A stretch of DNA of 25,712 bases from Spirochaetaceae bacterium (GCA_026710565.1 JAPOQV010000026.1:1-25712); one strand, 5' to 3'. Shown: positions 15,260 through 23,479, counted from the first letter of the stretch. Notes: generated by a model not told the origin, from the letters alone. Numbers and translations are program-made.

Positions 15260-15291
15260 CCATGGCGGCGTGGATCGGCGTCGCAGCGATC

Positions 15292-15326
15292 CCGAGCCGC
15301 AGCCTGCTGATGCTGCCGGCGTGAAG
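15292..15326 (+). repeat. Direct repeat, copy 2 (apt 3'-end remnant)
   Basis: Matches 31 of 35 positions at 14114-14148. It still encodes PSRSLLMLPA and a stop, in the frame an apt end would have. Its TGA overlaps a GTG that opens the frame of the downstream membrane gene. Confidence 0.7.
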
Positions 15327-15569
15327 GAGGCTCCGGGCCTGCCTTTGATCCTGATGCGGGTTGGCGGCATCATGGTGGCGGCGGGCATCGCGCTGGCGTA
15401 CCTGGCCTGGGCGCTCTCCTACTCGCAAGTGAATCTGGCGGCGATCGCCATCCCGGTCGGGGTGGTGCTGCTGGGCGGCGTGCTGGTGTTCGTGATCGGC
15501 GCCGTGTCGGGGGCCAGTGCTCGCCAGGAGGCCAGCGCTCGCCAGGAGACCGGGGCTCGCCGGGAGTAG
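15321..15569 (+). CDS. Small two-helix membrane protein
   Basis: Up to 82 residues with two membrane helices (MRVGGIMVAAGIALAYLAWA and a second about VNLAAIAIPVGVVLLGGVL) and a short charged tail built from three copies of a six-residue repeat. The start is uncertain. GTG 15321 overlaps the TGA of the apt-like remnant. A strong AAGGAGG at 15324-15330 would instead serve a CTG at 15339 (8 nt) or TTG at 15345. ATG 15354 is the first ATG. Function is unknown. The overlap with the apt-like remnant suggests this gene once directly followed apt. Confidence 0.55.
   Translation: MKEAPGLPLILMRVGGIMVAAGIALAYLAWALSYSQVNLAAIAIPVGVVLLGGVLVFVIGAVSGASARQEASARQETGARRE
15513..15566 (+). repeat. Three tandem 18-bp units at the 3' end of the membrane gene
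   Basis: Units start at 15513, 15531 and 15549. The first two differ at one position and the third is more divergent. They encode ASARQE, ASARQE and TGARRE before the stop at 15567-15569. Confidence 0.75.
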
Positions 15570-15580
15570 CCGCGGAGACT

Positions 15581-17407
15581 TCAGCCGGCGGGCAGCTCGG
15601 ATCCGGCCTGCCGCCGATAGAGGTCGGCGTACACCCCGTCCAGCGCCATCAGCTCGTCGTGCGTGCCACGCTCGGCGATGCCGTGGTCCTTGATCACGAA
15701 CAGGCAGTCGGCGGCGCGTACCGTGCTCAGCCGGTGGGCGATGACGATCGCCGTGCGACCCTGCAGGAGCCGCCGCAGCGCGTCCTGGATCACCGTTTCG
15801 GTCATCACGTCCACGCTGGAGGTCGCCTCGTCCAGGACGATCAGGCGCGGGTCGGGCAGCAGCGCGCGGGCGATGGCGATGAGTTGGCGCTGACCCACCG
15901 AGATGTTGGTGCCGAACTCCAGGATCTCGGTGTCGTAGCCTTCCGGCAGCCGTTCGACGAAGCGGTGCAGGCCGACCGACCGTGCGGCTTCGATCACCTT
16001 CTCGTCCGTGGCCGCGGGCGCGCCGAAGCGGACGTTGTCGGCGATCGTGCCCGGAAACAGGAACGGATCCTGTGAGACCAGCGCCATCTGCGCGCGCAGG
16101 GTGCGCTGCTGGACGGACCGCACGTCGATGTCGTCGACCAGCACGCTTCCCTCGGTGACGTCGTAGAACCGGGAGATCAGGTTGGCGATGGTGGTCTTGC
16201 CGGCCCCGGTCTCGCCGATCAGCGCCACCGTCTGGCCCGCCTCTATGGTCAGGTCGACCTCTTTCAGCACCGGCTGATCGGGCTCGTAGGCGAAGGAGAC
16301 GCCGCGCAGCTCGATGCGGCCGGAGATCCGCCGCATCGGCGGGGCGTCGGGGGCGTCGACGATGCGCGGCTCCGTATCCAGCAGCTCCAGCACCTTCTCG
16401 CCGCCGGCCATCGCCGACTGCATAGAGGCGTAGAGCTGGCTGAGTTCCTGGATCGGCTGGAAGAAGCGGCTGACGTAGGCCAGGAAGGCGACGATCACGC
16501 CGATCGAGACCTCGTCCTGGCCGTGGGCGAGGCCGCCGAAGAGCAGGACCGCCGCCGTCGCCAGCAGCCCCAGGAACTCCACCGCCGGCGTGAAGGCGAG
16601 CGACAGGGAGAACGCCCGAAGCTGCGCATCCCGCGCCTCACGATTGCGTCGTTCGAACCGCTTCGCAGCCGCCGGCATCTGCGCGAACGCCCGGATCACG
16701 CGCATCCCGCCGATCGCCTCGGCCAGGTTGCCGACCATCGAGGCGATCGCCGTCCGCGTGGCGCGGAACGCCCGCCGCGCCAGGCGGGAGAAGATCAGCG
16801 TGGCGACCATCATCACGGGCACCACCGCGAAGGTCGTCAGCGCCAGCTCCGCGTTCATGATCAGCATCGCCACGACGATGCCGATCAGCACCAGGGAGTC
16901 GCCGATGATCTGCACCAGCCCCTGCGACAGCACCTCGTTGATGGTGGCCACGTCGTTGATCACCCGCGAGATGGTGACGCCGATCGGGTGCTCGGTGTGA
17001 TAGCGCAGCGATAGCCGCTGCAGGTGGCGGAAGAGCTGCGCGCGCATCGTGGCGAGCATTCGCTGGCCGACCCACGACAGCAGGTAAGTCTGCAGCGCGT
17101 GCGCGGCATAGGTGCCCAGGAACGTCAGGACCAGGAGTCCGGAGATCAGCGCCAGGCTCCTCAGGTCGCCGGAGGCGATGGCGTCGTCGATGGCGAGCTG
17201 GATCAGCCACGGCGCCGCCAGGCTCAGCGCGGTGACCACCAGCATGGCGAGCGAGGCGGCGACCATGTGCCTGCGATACGGACGCAGGTAGACCGCCAGG
17301 CGGCGGAGGACGTGCGGATCGATCGCCCGGCCCTGGCCGCCGCTGGCGAGCGCGGCCAGCGTGGACCTCGGGCCGCCGCCCCCCATGCCGGTCGAGAAGG
17401 TGCTCAT
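15581..17407 (-). CDS. ABC exporter half-transporter, catalytically canonical Walker B
   Basis: A 608-residue half-transporter with six N-terminal membrane helices (about 45-310) fused to an ATPase domain. Motifs are Walker A GETGAGKTT (398-406), Q-loop Gln446, signature ISVGQ (502-506), Walker B LIVLDEATSSVD (522-533, catalytic Glu527) and switch His558. The signature is degenerate (SVGQ rather than SGGQ). Its ATG overlaps the stop of the partner gene by 4 bp. Together the pair makes a heterodimer: this subunit gives the active Walker B, the partner gives the intact LSGGQ, and the reciprocal site is degenerate. This resembles TM287/288- or LmrCD-type exporters of drugs or lipids; the substrate is unknown. 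Confidence 0.9.
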   Translation of the reverse strand: MSTFSTGMGGGGPRSTLAALASGGQGRAIDPHVLRRLAVYLRPYRRHMVAASLAMLVVTALSLAAPWLIQLAIDDAIASGDLRSLALISGLLVLTFLGTYAAHALQTYLLSWVGQRMLATMRAQLFRHLQRLSLRYHTEHPIGVTISRVINDVATINEVLSQGLVQIIGDSLVLIGIVVAMLIMNAELALTTFAVVPVMMVATLIFSRLARRAFRATRTAIASMVGNLAEAIGGMRVIRAFAQMPAAAKRFERRNREARDAQLRAFSLSLAFTPAVEFLGLLATAAVLLFGGLAHGQDEVSIGVIVAFLAYVSRFFQPIQELSQLYASMQSAMAGGEKVLELLDTEPRIVDAPDAPPMRRISGRIELRGVSFAYEPDQPVLKEVDLTIEAGQTVALIGETGAGKTTIANLISRFYDVTEGSVLVDDIDVRSVQQRTLRAQMALVSQDPFLFPGTIADNVRFGAPAATDEKVIEAARSVGLHRFVERLPEGYDTEILEFGTNISVGQRQLIAIARALLPDPRLIVLDEATSSVDVMTETVIQDALRRLLQGRTAIVIAHRLSTVRAADCLFVIKDHGIAERGTHDELMALDGVYADLYRRQAGSELPAG

Positions 17408-19215
17408 CGCGGCGCTTTCCTCAGTGCATGAGCGGCCGACGGTGTCAGGTGGCCGTCGCCGTCGCCCCCGGCTGCGGCGGGTAAGGGTGCCGCGGCTCCG
17501 GCGGAGGCGAAGATGGCGGCATAGAGCGACGAACCTGCCAGCAACTCCTCATGGGTGCCGTAGGCGGCGATCCGCCCCTCCTCCAGCACGACGACCGCAT
17601 CCGCGTCCTTGCAGGTGCTGGCGCGCTGCGCGATCACGATCATGGTGCGCCCGCCGGCGGAATCGCGCAGCGTCGACAGGATCCGGCCCTCGGTGCGCGC
17701 GTCGACGCTGGAGGTGGCGTCGTCCAGGATCAGGATGCGCGGATCGGTCAGCAGCGCACGGGCGATGGCGATGCGCTGTTTCTGCCCGCCGGACAGGGTA
17801 ACGCCGCGTTCGCCCACCTTCGTACCGTAGCGCTCGGGCAGATCTTCGATGAAGGCCCGGATCTGCGCAGCCTCCGCCGCCGCCTCGATCTCCGCCTGCG
17901 AGGCGTCCGGGCGGCCGAAGGCGATGTTCTCGCCGATGGTGGCTGCGAACAGCACCGTGTCCTGCAGCACGACGCCGACCTGCGAGCGCAGCGACGCCAG
18001 CGTCACCCCGCGGATGTCGATGTCGTCGATCTCGATCACGCCGCGGGTGGGATCGTACAGGCGCAGCAGCAGCGAGATCAGGGTCGTCTTCCCGGAGCCG
18101 GTGGCTCCCAGCAGCGCCAACCTGCTGCCGGCCGGAATGGTCAGGTCGATGTCGGAGAGCGCCTCGGGGTCATCCTCCCCACCGAATGCGAAGCTCACGT
18201 CCCGGAACCGGACCCCGCCCCGGCCGCGCGGCAACGGCGGTGCGTCCCGGGCCTCCGGGATGGCGACCGGGGCGTCCAGGATCTCCGCGACGCGCTCGGC
18301 GGACGCCAGCCCCTGCACCATCATCGGCAGCATGGCCCCGACCCGGCGCACCGGCGCGAAGAGCTGCGTGAGGTAGGTAGTGAACGCCACCAGCAGCCCC
18401 AGGCTCTCGCCGCGCACGACCATCAGGCCGCCGATGCCCACGACCACCACCAGGCCCAGGTTGGCGATCAGCGACAGGAGCGGCGTGTGTATGGCCTTCA
18501 GCTTCGTGTTGAGCGCCGAGATCACGAACCAGCGATCGACCTGCCGCTGAAACCGTACGGTCTCCCGCTGCTCCTGCGCGAACGCCTTGACCAGCCGCGC
18601 GCCCTGCAGGTTCTGCTCCAGCGCCGACGTCATCACGCCGAGCTGCTGCTGCAGCCGGGACGCCAGCGGCCGTTGCTGCTTGGCGAATATGAACGCCTGC
18701 ACCGCCAGGAACGGGACCGGGATCAGCGACGCGGCGCCGAGCACGGGGTTCATCGCCAACATGAACGCCAGCGTCCCCGCAAACAGCACCGCCGCGTCCA
18801 GGACGCGCAGCAGCGCCTTGCTGACCACGAACCGGAGGCGCTCCACGTCCTGGATCGCTCGCTGCAGGACCTGGCCGGTCTCCATCCGCTCGATGAAAGA
18901 GATCTCCACCACGCCCAGCCGCAGGAACAGTTCATTGCGCAGGTCGTAGGCGAGGCGCTGCGCGGCCATCTCCGCCAGGCGGCCCTGCAGGAATCCGAAC
19001 ACCGCGCGCGCGGCCGACAGAGCGATGAGCGCGATGACCGAACCGATCAGCACCGACCGGTCGCCGGCGATGATGCCGTGGTCGACGATCCAGCGGACGA
19101 ACAGGGGGATGACGAGGAGAGCGCCGGCGTGCGCGAGCATCGCCGCGTACGCCGCCACCATGAGCGGTCGGTAGGGGCGCAGATAACCGAAGAACCGGCG
19201 GAACAGGCTCGCCAA
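17404..19215 (-). CDS. ABC exporter half-transporter, degenerate catalytic site, TTG start
   Basis: A 603-residue partner of the downstream half-transporter: membrane domain about 15-300, ATPase domain about 335-570. Motifs are Walker A GATGSGKTT (370-378), Q-loop Gln418, an intact LSGGQ (474-478), then Walker B ILILDDATSSVD (494-505) in which the catalytic Glu is replaced by Asp499. The switch His is replaced by Gln530 (IVIAQRAST). These losses are typical of one half of asymmetric ABC exporters. The start is TTG 19215; no ATG occurs until residue 19, inside the membrane domain, and a TATACT -10 ends exactly 6 nt before the TTG, so a leaderless message is predicted. The C-terminus is Ala/Gly-rich and disordered. 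Confidence 0.9.
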   Translation of the reverse strand: MASLFRRFFGYLRPYRPLMVAAYAAMLAHAGALLVIPLFVRWIVDHGIIAGDRSVLIGSVIALIALSAARAVFGFLQGRLAEMAAQRLAYDLRNELFLRLGVVEISFIERMETGQVLQRAIQDVERLRFVVSKALLRVLDAAVLFAGTLAFMLAMNPVLGAASLIPVPFLAVQAFIFAKQQRPLASRLQQQLGVMTSALEQNLQGARLVKAFAQEQRETVRFQRQVDRWFVISALNTKLKAIHTPLLSLIANLGLVVVVGIGGLMVVRGESLGLLVAFTTYLTQLFAPVRRVGAMLPMMVQGLASAERVAEILDAPVAIPEARDAPPLPRGRGGVRFRDVSFAFGGEDDPEALSDIDLTIPAGSRLALLGATGSGKTTLISLLLRLYDPTRGVIEIDDIDIRGVTLASLRSQVGVVLQDTVLFAATIGENIAFGRPDASQAEIEAAAEAAQIRAFIEDLPERYGTKVGERGVTLSGGQKQRIAIARALLTDPRILILDDATSSVDARTEGRILSTLRDSAGGRTMIVIAQRASTCKDADAVVVLEEGRIAAYGTHEELLAGSSLYAAIFASAGAAAPLPAAAGGDGDGHLTPSAAHALRKAPR

Positions 19216-19221
19216 GCCGAC

Positions 19222-19227
19222 AGTATA
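19222..19227 (-). promoter_or_regulatory. Candidate -10 element (TATACT) of the ABC exporter operon
   Basis: On the minus strand TATACT, a five-of-six match to the -10 consensus, ends 6 nt before the TTG start at 19215. This supports both the TTG start and leaderless expression. No good -35 is seen. Confidence 0.45.
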
Positions 19228-19318
19228 CCAACTGCGCCGGGCCGGGCTACCCGCCGGGCCGGTCCGACGCGCCGTTGACGGTTAGGGAGAGATGGCCCTC
19301 GGACGGGTTTCTTCCACC

Positions 19319-19804
19319 TCAGCCGTACGCCGAGCCCAACCCCATGGCGCGGCGCCACGCCGCCACCTGGCCCAGGTGGTGCCCTTCGTGCATGGTCATC
19401 AGCGCGGTGGCGAAGTCGCCCACGGTCGGGAAACGCGTGCCGCGAGGGGGCGGCATGGGCTGCCGCAATCGTTCCGCGTCGACCGTCTCCATCGCCCGGG
19501 ACACACGCTCATGCTGCTTGCGGAGCTGCTCCAGGAGCTCCGCCTTGCCGGGGAAGTCGGCGGCGTTCCCACTGGGAATCGACCCCATGCGGCAAGCCTC
19601 CTTCCATTTGTCTGGAAAAGTAGACGGCAGCCCGAGCATGCCGGCCAGCGCGTCGGAGGTGACGCCCAGGTGGCCCAGCGTCCACGCCGGGTGATTGATG
19701 ACTCCGGACGGCTGAGCGACCATCTGCTCGTCCGTGAGGTCGTCGACGAGCAGCTCGGCCCGTTTGAGGTTCATGCCGTAGACGAACAACAGGTGCTGGA
19801 TCAT
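19319..19804 (-). CDS. DinB-superfamily protein
   Basis: A 161-residue four-helix-bundle protein of the DinB/YfiT superfamily, whose members use a His triad to bind a metal and often act as thiol-dependent transferases. The candidate ligands are His45 in NHPAWTLGHLG (37-47) and His139 and His143 in MHEGHHLGQVAAWRR (138-152). The second motif is characteristic of the family. It starts at ATG 19804, 75 bp from the divergent dehydrogenase-DinB fusion, so two DinB domains sit back to back. Their substrates are unknown; bacillithiol or mycothiol transferase activity is known only in some relatives. Confidence 0.85.
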   Translation of the reverse strand: MIQHLLFVYGMNLKRAELLVDDLTDEQMVAQPSGVINHPAWTLGHLGVTSDALAGMLGLPSTFPDKWKEACRMGSIPSGNAADFPGKAELLEQLRKQHERVSRAMETVDAERLRQPMPPPRGTRFPTVGDFATALMTMHEGHHLGQVAAWRRAMGLGSAYG

Positions 19805-19815
19805 GGATGGGGCGC

Positions 19816-19821
19816 ACTATA
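19816..19821 (-). promoter_or_regulatory. Candidate -10 element (TATAGT) of the DinB gene
   Basis: TATAGT on the minus strand, five of six to consensus, ends 11 nt before the ATG at 19804. It sits inside the imperfect palindrome GCGC-ACTATA-GCGC. A very short leader is predicted. Confidence 0.35.
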
Positions 19822-19864
19822 GCGCCGGCGCGCCACGGCCCACCATCCCGCCGCCCGAGTGGGG

Positions 19865-19870
19865 TACGAT
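19865..19870 (+). promoter_or_regulatory. Candidate -10 element (TACGAT) of the dehydrogenase-DinB fusion gene
   Basis: TACGAT (TANNNT type) ends 9 nt before the ATG at 19880. No Shine-Dalgarno sequence is evident, so a very short leader is predicted. Confidence 0.25.
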
Positions 19871-19879
19871 GCTGTGGTC

Positions 19880-21235
19880 ATGGAACACACGCGAATCGGC
19901 CTGTTGCATCCGGGCCAGATGGGCTCCGCGGTGGGCGCCGCCTTGGCAAAGGCTGGACACCGGGTGCTATGGGTGTCCACGGACCGGTCCCCGGAGTCGC
20001 GTCAGCGCGCGGCGGCGGCCGGGTTGGAAGACGCCGGCTCCCTGGAGGCGCTCGCCGCGCAGGCGGAGGTGATCCTGTCGATCTGTCCCCCGCACGCGGC
20101 GCCGGAGGTCGCCGAGCAGGTGGCTGCCCTCGGGTTCACCGGCATCTACGCCGACTGCAACGCCATCTCGCCCCACCGGACACGCGCCGTCGAGACGATC
20201 ATCGCCGGCGCAGGCGCGACCTACGTGGACGGCGGCATCGTCGGCGGTCCTCCTGCCGGCGGGCCGCCGCAAACCTCGCTCTACCTTTCGGGCGCTGCCG
20301 CGGATCGGGTGGCCGCATGCTTCCCGGCCGAGGCGCTGCACGCGGTGGTGCTCTCCGACCGCATCGGCGCGGCTTCCGCGCTGAAGATGTGCTACGCGGC
20401 CAACACCAAGGGCACCTCCGCCCTGTTCGCGGCGATCCTGGCGCTGGCCGAGCGGGAAGGGGTGCGGGACGCTTTGGAACGGCAGTGGGGCGAGAGCCTG
20501 ACCGCCTCCGCCCACAAGCGCGCCGCCGACAGCGCCCTCAAGGCGTGGCGGTTCGTGGGCGAGATGCACGAGATCGCAGCGACCTTCGCGGAATCCGGCC
20601 TGCCCGGCGGCTTCCACGCCGCCGCCGCGGAGATCTACGAACGCTTGGCCCCGTTCAAGGGTCGCACCGAGCCGCCGGAGCTCTGCGACGTGCTCGACAC
20701 CTTGTCGCATAGTACCGTGTCGGGCATGTCGATCAGTGAGAGCATGTTACCTGAGTTCGACCATGAGGCTGCGGGGGTCCGCACGACGCTGGCGCGGGTG
20801 CCGTCCGACAAGCTCGATTGGAAGCCACATCCGGCGTCAGCTTCCATGGGATGGCTCGCGGGACACGTGGCCAACCTGCCCACCTGGGCGGTGCTGACCA
20901 TCGAGCAGGATGATCTGGACCTCCTGCCCGGCGGCAAGCCGCTCGACCAGCCTCCGCCGCCTGCCGACAGCGCGTCGCTGGTGGACACCTTCGACCGCAA
21001 TGCCGCGGCCGCTCGGGCCGCCATCGCCGGCGCAGGCGACGCCGACCTGATGAGGCCGTGGTCGCTGCTGCAGAACGGCGTCACCCTCATGACCATGCCC
21101 AAGGTGGCGGTGCTGCGCACCTTCGTATTCAACCATCTGATCCACCACCGTGCGCAGCTCGGCGTATACCTGCGGCTCAACGACATCGCGGTCCCTTCGC
21201 TCTACGGTCCCTCCGCCGACGAGGTCCCGAACTGA
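19880..21235 (+). CDS. Fusion: 6-phosphogluconate/hydroxyisobutyrate dehydrogenase-like domain plus DinB domain
   Basis: A 451-residue two-domain protein. Residues 1-275 form a Rossmann dehydrogenase: GLLHPGQMGSAVGAAL (7-22) is the dinucleotide motif, DGGIVGGPP (117-125) the substrate loop, and ALKMCYAANTKGTSAL (167-182) holds the family Lys169 and Asn175. The helical segment after it fits a DUF1932-type C-terminal domain. Residues 283-451 are a DinB domain, with ASMGWLAGHVANLPTW (321-336, His329) and FNHLIHHRAQLGVYLRLN (417-434, His419/422/423). The joint DTLSHSTVSGMS has an in-frame ATG (20726) that would start a normal DinB protein. A TAG sits one frame off at the joint, so loss of a stop by a small indel could have made the fusion. 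ATG 19880 is chosen over GTG 19859. Confidence 0.85.
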   Translation: MEHTRIGLLHPGQMGSAVGAALAKAGHRVLWVSTDRSPESRQRAAAAGLEDAGSLEALAAQAEVILSICPPHAAPEVAEQVAALGFTGIYADCNAISPHRTRAVETIIAGAGATYVDGGIVGGPPAGGPPQTSLYLSGAAADRVAACFPAEALHAVVLSDRIGAASALKMCYAANTKGTSALFAAILALAEREGVRDALERQWGESLTASAHKRAADSALKAWRFVGEMHEIAATFAESGLPGGFHAAAAEIYERLAPFKGRTEPPELCDVLDTLSHSTVSGMSISESMLPEFDHEAAGVRTTLARVPSDKLDWKPHPASASMGWLAGHVANLPTWAVLTIEQDDLDLLPGGKPLDQPPPPADSASLVDTFDRNAAAARAAIAGAGDADLMRPWSLLQNGVTLMTMPKVAVLRTFVFNHLIHHRAQLGVYLRLNDIAVPSLYGPSADEVPN

Positions 21236-21284
21236 TCGTGATCACCGTCGCGCCGGGCGCGGCATCCGACACCGGGCGGCGGCC

Positions 21285-22433
21285 GTGAGGCTGACCGTCC
21301 TCGGCGACACCGCGGTGTCCCCCAACCTGGCGGCCGGCGACCGGACGTCCGTGTGCGCGTATCCGGTCGCGACGCGGTTGGCCGACGGCACGGTGTTGGC
21401 GCTCTACCGGCAGGGCCTGGACAAGCACGGCGCCGACGGCCGCTTCCTGCTGCAGCGCTCCGCCGACCGCGGCGCCACCTGGAGCGAACCGGTCGTGGCG
21501 CTGGACCGGGGCGGCCGCGTGGCCGGCTCGCCGGCGGACGGCCCGGCGCGGGTGCCGTCGATGGCCGGTTTGCTGCAGACCGCGAGCGGCGCGCTGCTGG
21601 CCAACTTCGGCGTGGTCGAGGGGCTGGGCGAGGGGACCTACATGTTCGCGCACGAGGCGCGTGAGTTGCCGGTCCGCATGCTGCTCACCCGCAGCGATGA
21701 CGGCGGCGCTACGTGGTCCGAGCCCGAGGTGCTGAACGCCGCTCCGGCCGGGTCCTGCCCGACCACCAAGCCGTTCCAGCGGCCGGACGGCACCATCTGC
21801 ATGCCGCTGGAGATCCCGGGCCCGGCGCCGGGCGTGCCTGCGACCGGCATGGTGTTCTCGGACGACGACGGCCGGAGCTTCGGCGGGTTCGTCCGCTGCG
21901 CGTTCGACGACAGCGCGGCCCTGGCCTGGTGCGACGGTCACTGCGCACAACTCGACGACGGACGTATCCTGCTGCTGCTATGGACGTTCCGGGCCTCCGA
22001 CGAGACGACGATCGACGTGCACCGCTGCCACTCGGCGGACGGCGGGCGGACCTGGAGCGAGCCGCTGCCTACCGGGCTGCACGGGCAGGTGACCGCTCCG
22101 CTTGAGCTGCCCGGCGGATCGGTGCTGGCGGCCAGCAACCGGCGCGTTGCGCCCGACGGCATCCTCATCCACGTCTCCCATGACGGCGGCGATACCTGGG
22201 ATCAGGACGACTCGGTACGGATGTGGGATCCCGCCGCCGGACGCACGCTGGCCGAGCCGGCGGGCGCGTCCAGCGATCGCCATGGCGCCGGAATCTGGGC
22301 CGCGCTCGGCGGGTTCACGTTCGGTACGCCGGACCTGACGCTGCTCGACGACGGCACCGTTCTGTTGATCCACTACGCGACCCTCGACGGCGTGACGCAC
22401 ATCCGCGCGGTCCGCGTCCGCTTGGATGAGTGA
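21285..22433 (+). CDS. Sialidase-like beta-propeller with Asp-boxes
   Basis: A 382-residue protein with five Asp-box repeats (Ser-x-Asp-x-Gly-x-Thr-Trp type) at about 59-66, 137-144, 192-199, 250-257 and 298-305, the hallmark of six-bladed BNR/sialidase propellers. The spacing and length fit a single propeller. There is no signal peptide, so it should be cytoplasmic. Starting at GTG 21285 removes an upstream Arg-rich stretch that overlaps the previous gene. The gap to the fusion gene is 49 bp, and the stop overlaps the phosphotriesterase start by 8 bp, suggesting an operon. Whether it cleaves sialic acids or another acidic sugar is not decidable by eye, since the Arg triad cannot be assigned with certainty. 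Confidence 0.82.
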   Translation: MRLTVLGDTAVSPNLAAGDRTSVCAYPVATRLADGTVLALYRQGLDKHGADGRFLLQRSADRGATWSEPVVALDRGGRVAGSPADGPARVPSMAGLLQTASGALLANFGVVEGLGEGTYMFAHEARELPVRMLLTRSDDGGATWSEPEVLNAAPAGSCPTTKPFQRPDGTICMPLEIPGPAPGVPATGMVFSDDDGRSFGGFVRCAFDDSAALAWCDGHCAQLDDGRILLLLWTFRASDETTIDVHRCHSADGGRTWSEPLPTGLHGQVTAPLELPGGSVLAASNRRVAPDGILIHVSHDGGDTWDQDDSVRMWDPAAGRTLAEPAGASSDRHGAGIWAALGGFTFGTPDLTLLDDGTVLLIHYATLDGVTHIRAVRVRLDE

Positions 22434-23367
22434 GAAGGAAGTCCGGACCGTCACCGGCGCTCTGGACGCCGGCTCCCTCGGCGTGGTGCTGCCCCACGAG
22501 CACCTGATCCACCGCGTCAGCATCCACTCCGGCCGGGCCGACAACACCTGGCTGGACGTGGATACGGCCGCCGCCGAGTGCCGTCGCTTCCGCGCCGCCG
22601 GCGGCGGGGCGATCTGCGACGTCACGCCGCTGGGACTGGGGCGCGACCCGGCGGCACTGCGAGCGGTCAGCGAGCAATCCGGGGTGCCGGTCGTCTCCGC
22701 GCTCGGGCTCTACGACACCTGGACGCAGCCGGACGAGGTGCGCGGCCGTCCCGCACGCGTGGTCGCCGACTACCTGGAGCGTGGCGCTGAAGGGTGCGGT
22801 CTGATCGGGGAGATCGCCAGCCACAACGAGTCCGGCCACGCCGACTGGCGGCGCTACGCGCTGTATGCGTCGGAGCGCGACCTGTTCGCCGGAGCAGCGC
22901 GGGCGCAACAACGCACCGGACTGGCGGTCACGACGCATGCCAGCCTGGGGCGGGGAGGGGTCGCGCAGACACGGATGCTGATCGACTCCGGTGCCGCCCC
23001 GGAGCGGGTCATCATCGGCCACTGCGACGCCCACCTGCACGGCGACGAGGCGCTGGACCTGGACTACTACGAGGCTCTCCTGGCGCTTGGCGTCTGTCTG
23101 GAGTTCGATCTCTTCGGTTGGGACGAACTGGCGCCGGATGCGCTCCGTGCCAGGCGGATCGCGACGCTCTGTGATGCCGGGCACGCTGGCCGCCTGCTGA
23201 TCTCCACCGACACGTGCCGCCGCTCGCAGCTTCACGGCTGCGGCGGCCGCGGCTTCGACTACGTGTTCACGAGCGTCATCCCGGCTTTGCGCGCCGCCGG
23301 CGTCAGTCAGGCCGACATCGACACGATCACCCGCGCCAACCCCGCCCGCCTGCTCAGCACTCGCTGA
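22426..23367 (+). CDS. Phosphotriesterase-family metal-dependent hydrolase
   Basis: A 313-residue amidohydrolase-fold protein of the phosphotriesterase/lactonase group. The metal-binding motif HEH (His24, His26) opens the barrel. GLIGEIAS (125-132) places Glu129 where many relatives have a carboxylated lysine bridging two metals. THASLGRG (170-177, His171), GHCDAH (198-203, His199) and LISTDT (258-263, Asp262) complete the site. A Glu bridge is known in the PHP branch of the family, so this is a natural variant rather than a broken site. It overlaps the sialidase-like gene by 8 bp and is probably co-transcribed. Lactone or sugar-ester hydrolysis is more likely than organophosphate hydrolysis; the substrate is not known. 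Confidence 0.87.
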   Translation: MSEKEVRTVTGALDAGSLGVVLPHEHLIHRVSIHSGRADNTWLDVDTAAAECRRFRAAGGGAICDVTPLGLGRDPAALRAVSEQSGVPVVSALGLYDTWTQPDEVRGRPARVVADYLERGAEGCGLIGEIASHNESGHADWRRYALYASERDLFAGAARAQQRTGLAVTTHASLGRGGVAQTRMLIDSGAAPERVIIGHCDAHLHGDEALDLDYYEALLALGVCLEFDLFGWDELAPDALRARRIATLCDAGHAGRLLISTDTCRRSQLHGCGGRGFDYVFTSVIPALRAAGVSQADIDTITRANPARLLSTR

Positions 23368-23450
23368 TGGGAAAGGGTGGCGCATCCCGTAAGCCGCGTG
23401 GATTCGCAGAAGGCTACCCGCACTATGCGCGCTTGGTGATCCGCTTGCGA

Positions 23451-23479
23451 TTGACAGCGCCGGGAGGAACATTTATGCC
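23451..23479 (+). promoter_or_regulatory. Candidate promoter of the hicBA operon
   Basis: A perfect TTGACA (23451-23456) is followed after 17 nt by TATGCC (23474-23479). It lies in the 203-bp gap before hicB, where I see no other gene. The -10 is weak, and the leader would be about 85 nt, unlike the near-leaderless backbone promoters. Confidence 0.4.

Noticed and set aside
7365..15291. Transposase, integrase or CRISPR array that might explain the accessory regions
   Set aside because: No such gene or regularly spaced repeat was found on either strand; only the 35-nt apt repeat supports insertion.
17551..19278. A 575-codon open frame antisense to the ABC exporter gene
   Set aside because: Arg-, Gln- and His-rich with no motifs; it is a byproduct of codon bias in the real exporter gene.
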